A DNA stretch of 7,413 nucleotides from Acidobacteriota bacterium (lineage in GTDB: Bacteria > Acidobacteriota > UBA6911 > RPQK01 > DATIPO01), in assembly GCA_028277865.1 (NCBI GenBank), contig JANQFM010000021.1, positions 1 through 7,413 on the forward strand. The letters run 5' to 3'. The stretch's first letter is position 1; each line of letters opens with the position of its first letter. The position numbers were made by a program, and so were the translations under genes. This document shows, in pieces, positions 1 through 5,508 of this stretch. A model generated the notes under the pieces. It saw only the letters and a list, made by a program, of their open reading frames with translations, was not told the origin of the DNA and ran no database searches.

Positions 1-92
1 GGATTGCCGTCAATTCGGCGGTGATGGCGATCGTCTCCAAGTTCAGCCGCCCCTTGCCCGCTGAGCATGTGCGGGAGTTTGTGGTGGAGTAG
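1..92 (+). CDS. C-terminal end of a membrane protein, possibly a sodium:solute symporter (partial)
   Basis: The frame is open from the left edge to a TAG stop at 90-92 and encodes 30 residues (first full codon at 3). It starts with a hydrophobic run (IAVNSAVMAIVSKF), as at the end of a transmembrane helix, followed by a short polar tail (SRPLPAEHVREFVVE). Many sodium:solute symporter (SSS) family proteins end this way: a last helix, a basic turn with a Pro-rich stretch, then an acidic tail with 'EEhvr-l'. That is the basis for the guess. With only 30 residues, other polytopic transporters remain possible. No following gene is close enough to suggest an operon. Confidence 0.4.
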   Translation, partial: IAVNSAVMAIVSKFSRPLPAEHVREFVVE

Positions 93-270
93 GGAACAGG
101 AATGGAGGCCGGAGACCGGCAGAGGGAGATTCAGCGGAATCGGTGCCAGAGCCAGTTCAGGCTCTACCTCCCCATTTGCCGGATGACCCCAAAATCCGCA
201 AGAATAAATCCAAAACTCCTGATCCGTGGCGAGGTTGATAGACAGCACGGTGATGCAGCCTCCTTTGGCT

Positions 271-374
271 CCCTGAAAGGGAGAGATTCGCCAGCCCAGG
301 GTGCAGCGAAGCCGTGCAGCGGCGGAGCGGAACCCTGGGCCGAACCCCGTACGTCTGCCCGAACCCTGAAAGGG
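271..374 (+). repeat. Intergenic repeat, copy A (104 bp), inverted relative to copy B
   Basis: Copy A is bounded at both ends by CCCTGAAAGGG (271-281 and 364-374), itself a mini-hairpin (CCCT-GAA-AGGG). It contains CGCCAGCCCAGGGTGCAGC at 289-307 and GCGGAACCCTGGG at 327-339. Both are matched exactly, in reverse complement, by copy B at 503-521 and 468-480. CCCAGGG and CCCTGGG inside the copy are themselves complementary, so one copy can fold into a nested hairpin. There is no coding capacity and no transposase nearby. It looks like a non-autonomous palindromic repeat of the REP/BIME or MITE kind; the family is not identified. Confidence 0.75.
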
Positions 375-433
375 TGAAATAAACCGAGCCTGGCTGTCAT
401 CACTGACTTTCCTCGAATCGACGGCTTATGCAT

Positions 434-539
434 CCCCTTCAGGGAAAGGGCCCGGGGGTGAACCGAACCCAGGGTTCCGCCTCGCCTCGTTCCTCGCCGC
501 AGGCTGCACCCTGGGCTGGCGGATCTATCCCCTTCAGGG
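434..539 (-). repeat. Intergenic repeat, copy B (106 bp), inverted relative to copy A
   Basis: Copy B is bounded by CCCCTTCAGGG at both ends (434-444 and 529-539), the complement of copy A's ends with one changed base. Read on the minus strand it follows copy A in order: end motif, a 19-base identical block (503-521), a diverged GC-rich middle, a 13-base identical block (468-480), end motif. The diverged middle and intact blocks suggest selection or copying of the paired segments rather than a recent duplication. The copies are 59 bp apart, so together they could form a long imperfect stem. Confidence 0.75.
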
Positions 540-692
540 AAAAAAGAAAGGGAGCCGCCCAACGCCCGCAACAGGCATCATATCAACGACTTGGCACAAT
601 CTAGAGGAGAACTAACTAAACAGTCTAGCGACCGACGCCGCCATTGGTATCAAGTCAAATTGCTTCGAGTCAGGAGCAGGCTCTGCTTTCTG

Positions 693-717
693 CCGGTTTC
701 CGGTTTCCGGTTTCCGG
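693..717. repeat. Tandem heptamer array, (CCGGTTT)x3 plus CCGG
   Basis: Three exact units of CCGGTTT at 693-699, 700-706 and 707-713 are followed by CCGG. The array ends 12 bp from the stop codon of the VWA gene, so it lies in that gene's 3' untranslated region. It resembles the short tandemly repeated repetitive (STRR) heptamers known from cyanobacteria, but the unit is different and no relationship is claimed. Confidence 0.85.
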
Positions 718-729
718 CCTCCAACCCCA

Positions 730-2844
730 TCAGCGCCCGGTTCGGGTGGAGATGCGGAAATAGGGGCCGGATTGGCCGCTGCGGTAGACGTCGCCGGAGC
801 GGGCTCGGCGACCGCCGGATGCAACGGCTTCCCAGTCGCCGTCCAGGGTCTCCCGGTAGAGGCCGGCGCCGCGGCCAGGCTTGACCTTCAGGCCTCCTTT
901 TTCGGCCAGCAGACCCGCCAAGGCGCCCTTGGCGTTGCCCGAGAGGCGATAGTTGGAATGCAGGTAGGCCCGGGCGTTGCGGTAAAAGCCGATTCCGGTG
1001 CCTTTCCATTGTTTGACGGGCTGGGGGCTCTGCTCCTCCAATTCGTCCCGGTCGGGAACGAAGGTCACCGCCAGCGCTCCGCTGAAGCGCTCTGGGACAA
1101 TGTAACCGGCCACGATGAAGACGATCAGCAGCAGCAGCAGGATGAGCAGGATCAGCCACCCCCAGCGTTGCCAGAAGGTCAGGCCGTCGACCTGCCAGCG
1201 CAAGCGGATGTCGGCCCGGTGGTTGGGGTCTTCGGAGCCGGAGACCTTCAGGCGCAGCCAGGGCTCTCCCAGGGCGGTGGAGATAGGTGCCTGATCGTCG
1301 GTCAGAAGGCAGACCTGCAGGTTGTCGCCGGGTGCAATCCCCGCCGCATCCGAGTCGGGGCGCAAGGTTCCTGATGGCGTTCGGACTTCCAGGGAGTGGC
1401 CGCTGGGAAGGTCGTCCAGCAGCTCCAGATCGAACTGGACAATCCCCTTGTGCTCGGTGGCTTGGATGAGCAGCGCCCGGCAGGATTCCGCCTCCAGCCC
1501 GATGGTTCCCAGGTCGATTTCGATATCCCCTCCCTGGTAGGAAAAGGAGCTGGTGACTTTGACCATGCCGCGGCCTTGCCGGTCGACCAGGGGGCTGACG
1601 CCATGCAGGCGGACGGGGATGTCGCCGATGTTCTCGAACCGGGTCGAGCCGCGGAAACGGCCGCCGGCATCCCCGCTCAGCAGGACGGTTTTGCCTTCAT
1701 GCGAGGCTTCGATCGTCAATCCCGCCAGCAGGTCGGGCAGGTTGACCAAGTCGCCGTCCAGCCCGGCGCGCATAGCGGCTGTCAAAGCGACTTCGGTTCC
1801 GGCCAGGGCGGTGGACGGCTCCAGCAGCACAGGAGTCAAGGCCGAGCGCTGCACCACGGCGTAGGCTGCTCCCGCACCTCCTCCCGTGACGCGCACGGTC
1901 CAATTGCCGGGCGCCGGCTTGCGGATGTAAGCGGCCCGATAGGCGCCTGCCCGCCGTCGGCTGTCCTGGGCGTAATCGGCCCGCAGGCTCCCCTGCGGCC
2001 CTTCCATCACCACCTCCGCCAGGGTCGCGTCGCCGTAGACGACCACCCAGGCTTCGTCTACGTGGGGCTTCATTTCGAATGTGGGATTGGAGGACACCAA
2101 ATGGTCGATTTCGTAAGGCGCACGCACCATGCGCCGGAATGCGCCGGCGAAGGCCTTCATCAATTCGGCGGGAGTGGAGACACGCAACGGGTCCAAGGCG
2201 GCCTCTTCGGCCAAAGCTGTTTCGCCCCGCCCAAAGACGATCGCCTCGATGCGCACACCCTCGTCCTGCAGATCGCGGACGGCTTCCTTGAGCTTAATGG
2301 GATCGTCGGCCCGGCCGTCCGACAGCCACACCACTGTCTTGGGTGGCGCGTCCGGTTCGGGACGGGCATCGAAGACACCTTGGGCGGCCGAAAAGGCCAG
2401 GCTGAACAGGCTGTTGTTGATGCGCTGCTCCAAGTGGCGGTCCAGGTCGCTCTTGTATTGCAGGTCGGCCCGTCGGGGACGGATCTTGGCGCCCAGCCTT
2501 TTGGCACGGGCCTCGGCATTCCAATCGCCCGAAGGCTGCATGACCTGGCAGTCCTTGTTGGGGTCTTCGGCGCAGGGACGGGTTTCACCGGTGGGTTGGC
2601 TGGGGATGAGCGTCTTGTCTGCCACCATGTCGAGCAGGCGTACCACGGCCAGTTCGCCGGGCACGATGTCGGTGAGCAGCTTGGCCACCAACAGCGAGGT
2701 GCGCTCGGGGTCCATGCCTGCCTCGCGCATGCTGGTCGAGGTGTCGACGATCACCACCACGTCAGCCGCAGCCTGCTGCTCGTCCTGAGCCAGCAGCGTC
2801 GGCGCGAGCAACGCGAGCAACAACACCTTGATCCGGCCAGACAT
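730..2844 (-). CDS. VWA-domain protein with signal peptide and one transmembrane helix
   Basis: The 704-residue protein has a hydrophobic signal segment (about residues 5-19, ending LLAQ), then a von Willebrand factor A domain at about 27-240. The MIDAS metal site is visible as DTSTS (D34, S36, S38), with a later acidic SDG (D176). C91 and C99 could form a disulfide. The middle (about 245-555) looks beta-rich and Ig-like. A strong transmembrane helix (about 563-584) leaves a basic, unassigned 120-residue tail predicted to be cytoplasmic. MIDAS-type VWA domains usually bind protein ligands through a metal ion, so a periplasmic binding or sensing role is inferred; the ligand is unknown. The ATG at 2842-2844 is chosen because AGAGGTG (2854-2848) precedes it and the signal peptide follows at once. 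The frame runs upstream to about 2976, but that part is repeat DNA overlapping tmk. It lies 43 bp after tmk in the same direction. Confidence 0.85.
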   Translation of the reverse strand: MSGRIKVLLLALLAPTLLAQDEQQAAADVVVIVDTSTSMREAGMDPERTSLLVAKLLTDIVPGELAVVRLLDMVADKTLIPSQPTGETRPCAEDPNKDCQVMQPSGDWNAEARAKRLGAKIRPRRADLQYKSDLDRHLEQRINNSLFSLAFSAAQGVFDARPEPDAPPKTVVWLSDGRADDPIKLKEAVRDLQDEGVRIEAIVFGRGETALAEEAALDPLRVSTPAELMKAFAGAFRRMVRAPYEIDHLVSSNPTFEMKPHVDEAWVVVYGDATLAEVVMEGPQGSLRADYAQDSRRRAGAYRAAYIRKPAPGNWTVRVTGGGAGAAYAVVQRSALTPVLLEPSTALAGTEVALTAAMRAGLDGDLVNLPDLLAGLTIEASHEGKTVLLSGDAGGRFRGSTRFENIGDIPVRLHGVSPLVDRQGRGMVKVTSSFSYQGGDIEIDLGTIGLEAESCRALLIQATEHKGIVQFDLELLDDLPSGHSLEVRTPSGTLRPDSDAAGIAPGDNLQVCLLTDDQAPISTALGEPWLRLKVSGSEDPNHRADIRLRWQVDGLTFWQRWGWLILLILLLLLIVFIVAGYIVPERFSGALAVTFVPDRDELEEQSPQPVKQWKGTGIGFYRNARAYLHSNYRLSGNAKGALAGLLAEKGGLKVKPGRGAGLYRETLDGDWEAVASGGRRARSGDVYRSGQSGPYFRISTRTGR

Positions 2845-2847
2845 TGG

Positions 2848-2854
2848 CACCTCT
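2848..2854 (-). promoter_or_regulatory. Ribosome binding site deciding the start of the VWA gene
   Basis: On the minus strand, AGAGGTG lies just before the ATG at 2844-2842, with five bases between the AGAGG core and the ATG. This supports the 704-residue start over the longer frame that opens inside the tmk tail. Confidence 0.65.
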
Positions 2855-2859
2855 TTTTG

Positions 2860-2957
2860 CCACAGAGGCACAGAGTTCACAAAGAGTTCACCTGCCCTCC
2901 TCTGCCTCTCTGCGCCTCTGCGCCTCTGCGTGACAGCTTGGCGGCTTGGCGTGAAAC
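2860..2957. repeat. GC-rich dispersed-type repeat spanning the end of tmk and the tmk-VWA gap
   Basis: The segment has near-complementary arms, CAGAGGCACAGAG (2863-2875) and CTCTGCGCCTCTG (2908-2920), with 12 of 13 positions pairing. It also has a tandem octamer TGCGCCTC (2911-2918 and 2919-2926) and a direct repeat AGAGTTCAC (2872-2880 and 2883-2891). At its right edge CTTGGCGTGAAAC (2945-2957) matches 12 of 13 bases of 5489-5501 near bcp, so a related motif recurs in this window. Base composition and periodicity differ sharply from the coding sequence either side. Similar 'cagaggcgcagag' stretches are, from memory, common between genes in several environmental bacterial phyla; no search was made. 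Confidence 0.7.
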
Positions 2958-3631
2958 AATCCGATCCGAGAGGCAATGGCCCGAATTCGGGCGAAGACTT
3001 CTTCAGGGGTACCCGAGGCGTCCACGAATTGAAGGCGATCAGGTTCCCGTTCTTGAAGCAGCCGGTAGCCCTGCAGCACTTTGCGGTGAAATTGCAGCTC
3101 TTCGCGTTCGAAGCGGCTCATCAGATCTTCCTGAGTGCCGACTTGGCGCTGCCGGGCCCGCTGCACTCCGGTTTCGATGTCAATATCCAGAACCAGCGTC
3201 AGATCAGGGGTGCGCAGTTGCAGGATTTCAGCCAACCGGTCGATGGTCTCGAATCCGATCCCTCGGGCATGGCCCTGGTAGGCCATAGTGGCATCGTGAT
3301 ACCGGTCGCAGATGACGTGACGGCCGAAACGCAGAGCCGGCTCGATCCGTTCCTGAAGATCCTGATAGCGATCGGCCAGGTAAAGAAGCAGTTCGGACAG
3401 GGGGCTGCGCGGCGCCCCGTCACGGCTGAGCAGAATCTGGCGCACCTCTATCCCGAAGGACGTGCCGCCGGGTTCGCGGGTGGCGATGAAAGGGATCTCC
3501 AGCCGCTGCAATTCCTCGCCCAGCAGCTGAGCCTGAAGGCTCTTGCCGCATCCCTCGATGCCTTCCAGGGTGATGAAGAGGGGATCGGGGACGCTTTTCG
3601 GGCGGGAACTCGGGTGGATCGCTTCTGACAT
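2888..3631 (-). CDS. tmk: Thymidylate kinase (dTMP kinase)
   Basis: This enzyme phosphorylates dTMP to dTDP with ATP in the cytoplasm, the step feeding dTTP synthesis. The 247-residue protein shows the P-loop GIEGCGKS (24-31), the TREPGGT substrate motif (51-57), the DRY signature followed by DATMAYQG (109-120), and the LVLDID strand (147-151 region) followed by an Arg-rich lid (R158, R160, R162). The P-loop lacks the arginine of the eukaryotic type, so it resembles the E. coli type with basic lid residues. Family members usually end near 205-215 residues. Here the conserved fold ends at about 224, and the last ~22 residues (HAEAQRRREAEE and flanks) are translated repeat DNA. The ATG at 3629-3631 has no strong ribosome site; the first strand begins at about residue 18, so a shorter start is possible. 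holB, a frequent partner of tmk, is absent; the VWA gene follows instead. Confidence 0.96.
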   Translation of the reverse strand: MSEAIHPSSRPKSVPDPLFITLEGIEGCGKSLQAQLLGEELQRLEIPFIATREPGGTSFGIEVRQILLSRDGAPRSPLSELLLYLADRYQDLQERIEPALRFGRHVICDRYHDATMAYQGHARGIGFETIDRLAEILQLRTPDLTLVLDIDIETGVQRARQRQVGTQEDLMSRFEREELQFHRKVLQGYRLLQEREPDRLQFVDASGTPEEVFARIRAIASRIGLFHAKPPSCHAEAQRRREAEEGR

Positions 3632-3686
3632 AGTATCAATCAGCCGGCCCTGAATCTTGACTTCATCGAGGATAGCGGCAACGGTT

Positions 3687-3714
3687 TTGCGTCACGCGCT
3701 CCATCTGGCATACT
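3687..3714 (+). promoter_or_regulatory. Weak candidate promoter for yggS
   Basis: The 128-bp divergent region between tmk and yggS (3632-3759) must hold both promoters. The best plus-strand pair is TTGCGT (3687-3692) and CATACT (3709-3714) with 16 bp between, preceded by TG as in an extended -10. It would start transcription near 3721, leaving a short leader. For tmk the only box I see is a TATCCT on the minus strand (3674-3669) with a poor -35. Both are weak matches to the sigma-70 consensus, which may not apply strictly in this phylum. Confidence 0.25.
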
Positions 3715-3759
3715 GCCGGACGGTTGTCGCCCCCAGAAAGGCTGGCTCGGTAGGACAGT

Positions 3760-4455
3760 ATGCGCAATTCGGACATCGCCCGCAATCTGGCCAGGCTGCG
3801 GGACAGAATCGAGGCCCGTGCAATCGCCGCTTCACGCGACCCCTCGGAGATTAAACTTCTGGCCGTCTCCAAGACCTTTTCTCCAGAAAAGGTGGAGCAA
3901 GCCTTCCAGTCTGGTCAGAGAAACTTCGGGGAAAACCGCATTCAGGAAGCCGAGCACAAGATCCCCCAATTGAAGGAACTGCAGATCGAGTGGCACTTGA
4001 TCGGCCATCTCCAGTCCAACAAGGCCCGCAAAGCGGTCGAACTGTTCGACGTCATTCAAACCGTCGACAGCCCCAAAATTGCCAGCCGCATCAGCCGCAT
4101 TGCCGAGGAGGCGGGAAAGGCTCAGAGAGTTTATCTTCAAGTCAACATCGGCGAGGAGCAGCAGAAGTCTGGCGTCCAGCCTCAACAAGCCGAGGGCTTA
4201 AGCGAAACCATCGATTCGCTGGCAGGCCTCGAATTGCTCGGACTGATGGCCATTCCTCCCTTCCATGAGGATCCGGAGCGGTCGCGCCCCTATTTTCGGC
4301 GTCTGGCCCAATTGCTTTCCAGCCTCAACAGCCGTCGCAGCCAGCCACTGCGCGGGCTCTCGATGGGAATGAGCCACGATTTTGAAGTGGCTATCGAAGA
4401 AGGCGCCACACTGCTGAGGGTGGGAACCGCCATCTTCGGCGCCCGCGGCCTGTAA
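3760..4455 (+). CDS. yggS: YggS/PROSC-family pyridoxal phosphate homeostasis protein
   Basis: A 231-residue cytoplasmic PLP-binding protein of the family that buffers pyridoxal 5'-phosphate and affects amino acid and keto acid balance; no catalytic activity is firmly established for the family. It is a single alanine-racemase-like TIM barrel. The Schiff-base lysine is K38 in LLAVSKTF. Other family signatures are RNFGENRIQEA, EWHLIGHLQSNKA, VNIGEEQQKSGV and the C-terminal phosphate-binding GMSHDFEVAIEEGATLLRVGTAIFGAR. Length matches the family (about 220-235). The ATG at 3760 follows AGGA (3752-3755) with a short 4-nt spacer. The gene is divergent from tmk and stands alone. In many bacteria yggS sits beside proC, yggT or sepF, none of which is here. 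Its stop lies inside a perfect palindrome. Confidence 0.96.
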   Translation: MRNSDIARNLARLRDRIEARAIAASRDPSEIKLLAVSKTFSPEKVEQAFQSGQRNFGENRIQEAEHKIPQLKELQIEWHLIGHLQSNKARKAVELFDVIQTVDSPKIASRISRIAEEAGKAQRVYLQVNIGEEQQKSGVQPQQAEGLSETIDSLAGLELLGLMAIPPFHEDPERSRPYFRRLAQLLSSLNSRRSQPLRGLSMGMSHDFEVAIEEGATLLRVGTAIFGARGL

Positions 4456-4465
4456 ATTTTACAGG
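4449..4465. repeat. Perfect 17-bp palindrome over the yggS stop codon
   Basis: CCTGTAAA-T-TTTACAGG includes the stop TAA (4453-4455). As RNA it could form a 6-bp stem (CCTGTA/TACAGG) with a 5-nt loop. No U tract follows, so it is not a typical terminator. It may be a weak 3'-end hairpin or a protein-binding site. Confidence 0.55.
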
Positions 4466-4552
4466 CTCCTCTCCCGGGGGCCGGTAGGTTATTCAGTAAT
4501 ATTTGTGGGAATCATTGCTCGTTTGACTTCGAAGAGCTTCGTCCAAGGCTCC

Positions 4553-4567
4553 TAATTCATTGAATTA
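4553..4567. promoter_or_regulatory. Perfect 15-bp palindrome in the leader of the sigma-factor gene, possible operator
   Basis: TAATTCA-T-TGAATTA is a perfect inverted repeat with 7-bp arms, lying 88 bp before the chosen sigma start, in the 200-bp region between yggS and that gene (4456-4655). It is AT-rich in a GC-rich setting, as dimeric repressor sites often are. TTCGAAGAGC (4528-4537) and its exact complement GCTCTTCGAA (4632-4641) flank it, so the leader could form a long-range 10-bp stem. TTGACT (4523-4528) resembles a -35 box but has no -10 at proper spacing. Confidence 0.35.
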
Positions 4568-4655
4568 TGAAGAGATGTCCAGACAAGCCCTCATTTTTCT
4601 GTGACATTTGGCACGTCCATTGCAGCATAGGGCTCTTCGAAAGGACAGCATTGAT

Positions 4656-5438
4656 ATGGGAGCGCTGAATGTCATCGGATTGACTGGGTTGAGGGAAATG
4701 GCAGCTGCTCAACAGCGGGCCGAGGGGTTTCGAGAGGAGAAGGCCCGTGAGCACCTGCCCCAGATTCGCTTCATCGCCCGGGCGGTAGCCACACGCTACC
4801 GGCCGGACGTGGATTTGGATGATCTGGTGAGCGCCGGTTATATCGGGTTGTTGGATGCACTGGAAAAGTTTGATTCCTCCAAGGGGATCCTCTTCAAGAC
4901 CTACGCTGAATTCCGCATCCGGGGTGCCATATTGGACCGGCTGCGCAGCCTCGACCCGGTCCCCAAGTGGCTGCGGCAAAAAGGCAAGGAGATCGAAAAG
5001 GCCTACCTCCGGTTGGAGCACAGGCTGGGACGGTCGGTGACCCAGGACGAGGTGGCCTCTGAAATGGGGATCTCGTTCGGCGAGCTTCAAAACCTTTTGA
5101 GCAGGCTTCGGTCCCGCAACGTCAGCTTGGTCGAAGGCCGCGAAGAGCAGGAGGAAGGCGTTTCAGAAAACCAGCTTTTCAGCGAGTTGCCCTCGCCCTT
5201 CGAGGCCTATCATCACAAGCAGGTGCGGCAGATCTTGGAAACCGGGATCAGAAAGCTCCCGGCTCGGGAACAGAGGGTTTTGAAGCTGCGCTATCGGGAG
5301 GAGCTCTCCATGAAGGAGATCGGCCTCATCCTCAACGTCCACCAATCCCGCGTCTCCCAATTGCACAACAAGGCTGTCCGGTCCTTGAGGAGGCTGCTTC
5401 CCGGCGATTTGGACTTCGGCCTGCCTTCCCCGGCCTGA
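4656..5438 (+). CDS. RNA polymerase sigma factor, FliA/WhiG (sigma-28-like) family
   Basis: A 260-residue sigma-70 family protein of the FliA/WhiG group, which directs RNA polymerase to a specific promoter set. Region 2 is clear: LPQIRFIA (34-41), DLDDLVSAGYIGLLDALEKFD (about 53-73), then the FliA-type run FKTYAEFRIRGAILDRLRSLDPVPKWLR (80-107). Region 3 (RLGRSVTQDEVASEMGIS) follows. Region 4 carries the helix-turn-helix LSMKEIGLILNVHQSRVSQLHNKAVRSLRR near the end. No region 1.1, so it is not the housekeeping sigma. The ATG at 4656 is preferred, with AAGGA at 4641-4645 (spacing 10 nt). An in-frame TTG at 4608 would add 16 unconserved residues. No flagellar, chemotaxis or anti-sigma gene is visible, so the regulon is unknown. 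It converges on bcp. Confidence 0.92.
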   Translation: MGALNVIGLTGLREMAAAQQRAEGFREEKAREHLPQIRFIARAVATRYRPDVDLDDLVSAGYIGLLDALEKFDSSKGILFKTYAEFRIRGAILDRLRSLDPVPKWLRQKGKEIEKAYLRLEHRLGRSVTQDEVASEMGISFGELQNLLSRLRSRNVSLVEGREEQEEGVSENQLFSELPSPFEAYHHKQVRQILETGIRKLPAREQRVLKLRYREELSMKEIGLILNVHQSRVSQLHNKAVRSLRRLLPGDLDFGLPSPA

Positions 5439-5441
5439 GGA

Positions 5442-5501
5442 TTCGCGCAAAGACGCGAAGGACGCCAAGCTCCTTCAAGCATTGCGTTCTTGGCGCGAAA
5501 C
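5442..5501. repeat. Hairpin-forming repeat between the convergent sigma-factor and bcp genes
   Basis: The 70-bp gap is almost wholly structured. TTCGCG-CAAAGA-CGCGAA (5442-5459) is a perfect 6-bp hairpin three bases after the sigma stop. GAAGGA (5457-5462) pairs with TCCTTC (5471-5476), and CGCCAAG (5463-5469) with CTTGGCG (5489-5495) as an alternative fold. CTTGGCGCGAAAC (5489-5501) repeats the motif at 2945-2957 with one change. It may end transcription from both sides, but neither strand has a U tract. Confidence 0.55.
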
Positions 5502-5508
5502 CTTCCTG

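Larger units (their letters stand above)
93..729. other. 637-bp gene-free region rich in repeats
   Basis: I see no credible gene between the left-edge gene and the 3' end of the VWA gene. The open frames here (about 102-377 plus and 164-571 minus) are low-complexity Arg/Pro/Ser-rich translations of the repeats, with no domain and no fitting ribosome site. Two small perfect hairpins follow the upstream stop: GCCGG-AGA-CCGGC at 108-120 and AGAGCC-AGTTCA-GGCTCT at 148-165. Neither has a U tract, so they are at best weak or Rho-assisted 3' ends. The two inverted ~105-bp repeats fill 271-539. Positions 540-692 hold nothing I recognise beyond a small AGCAG-GCT-CTGCT hairpin at 675-687. Confidence 0.6.

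Noticed and set aside
164..571. A 135-codon minus-strand open frame in the left gene-free region
   Set aside because: It is a read-through of both inverted repeat copies. Motifs such as LFHPFRVR come from the repeats, with no start signal or recognisable fold.
592..610. A possible sigma-54 promoter (TTGGCAC)
   Set aside because: The -24-like element is present, but no GC/TTGC element follows at the required spacing, and no gene lies downstream on that strand.
93..729. A tRNA, small RNA or CRISPR array in the gene-free region
   Set aside because: There is no T-loop or anticodon-stem pattern, and the repeats are two inverted copies rather than regularly spaced direct repeats with unique spacers.
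2845..2976. A 44-residue N-terminal extension of the VWA protein
   Set aside because: It is translated repeat DNA overlapping tmk, comes before a good signal peptide, and the internal ATG at 2844 has its own ribosome site.
1396..3288. A 630-codon plus-strand open frame
   Set aside because: It lies antisense to the VWA gene and part of tmk, whose domains are unmistakable. Its translation is Gly/Gln/His/Arg-rich with no domain, as expected of the shadow frame of a GC-rich gene.
4557..5090. A 177-codon minus-strand open frame opposite the sigma-factor gene
   Set aside because: The plus strand encodes conserved sigma regions 2 and 3 across the same bases; the minus frame has no domain.
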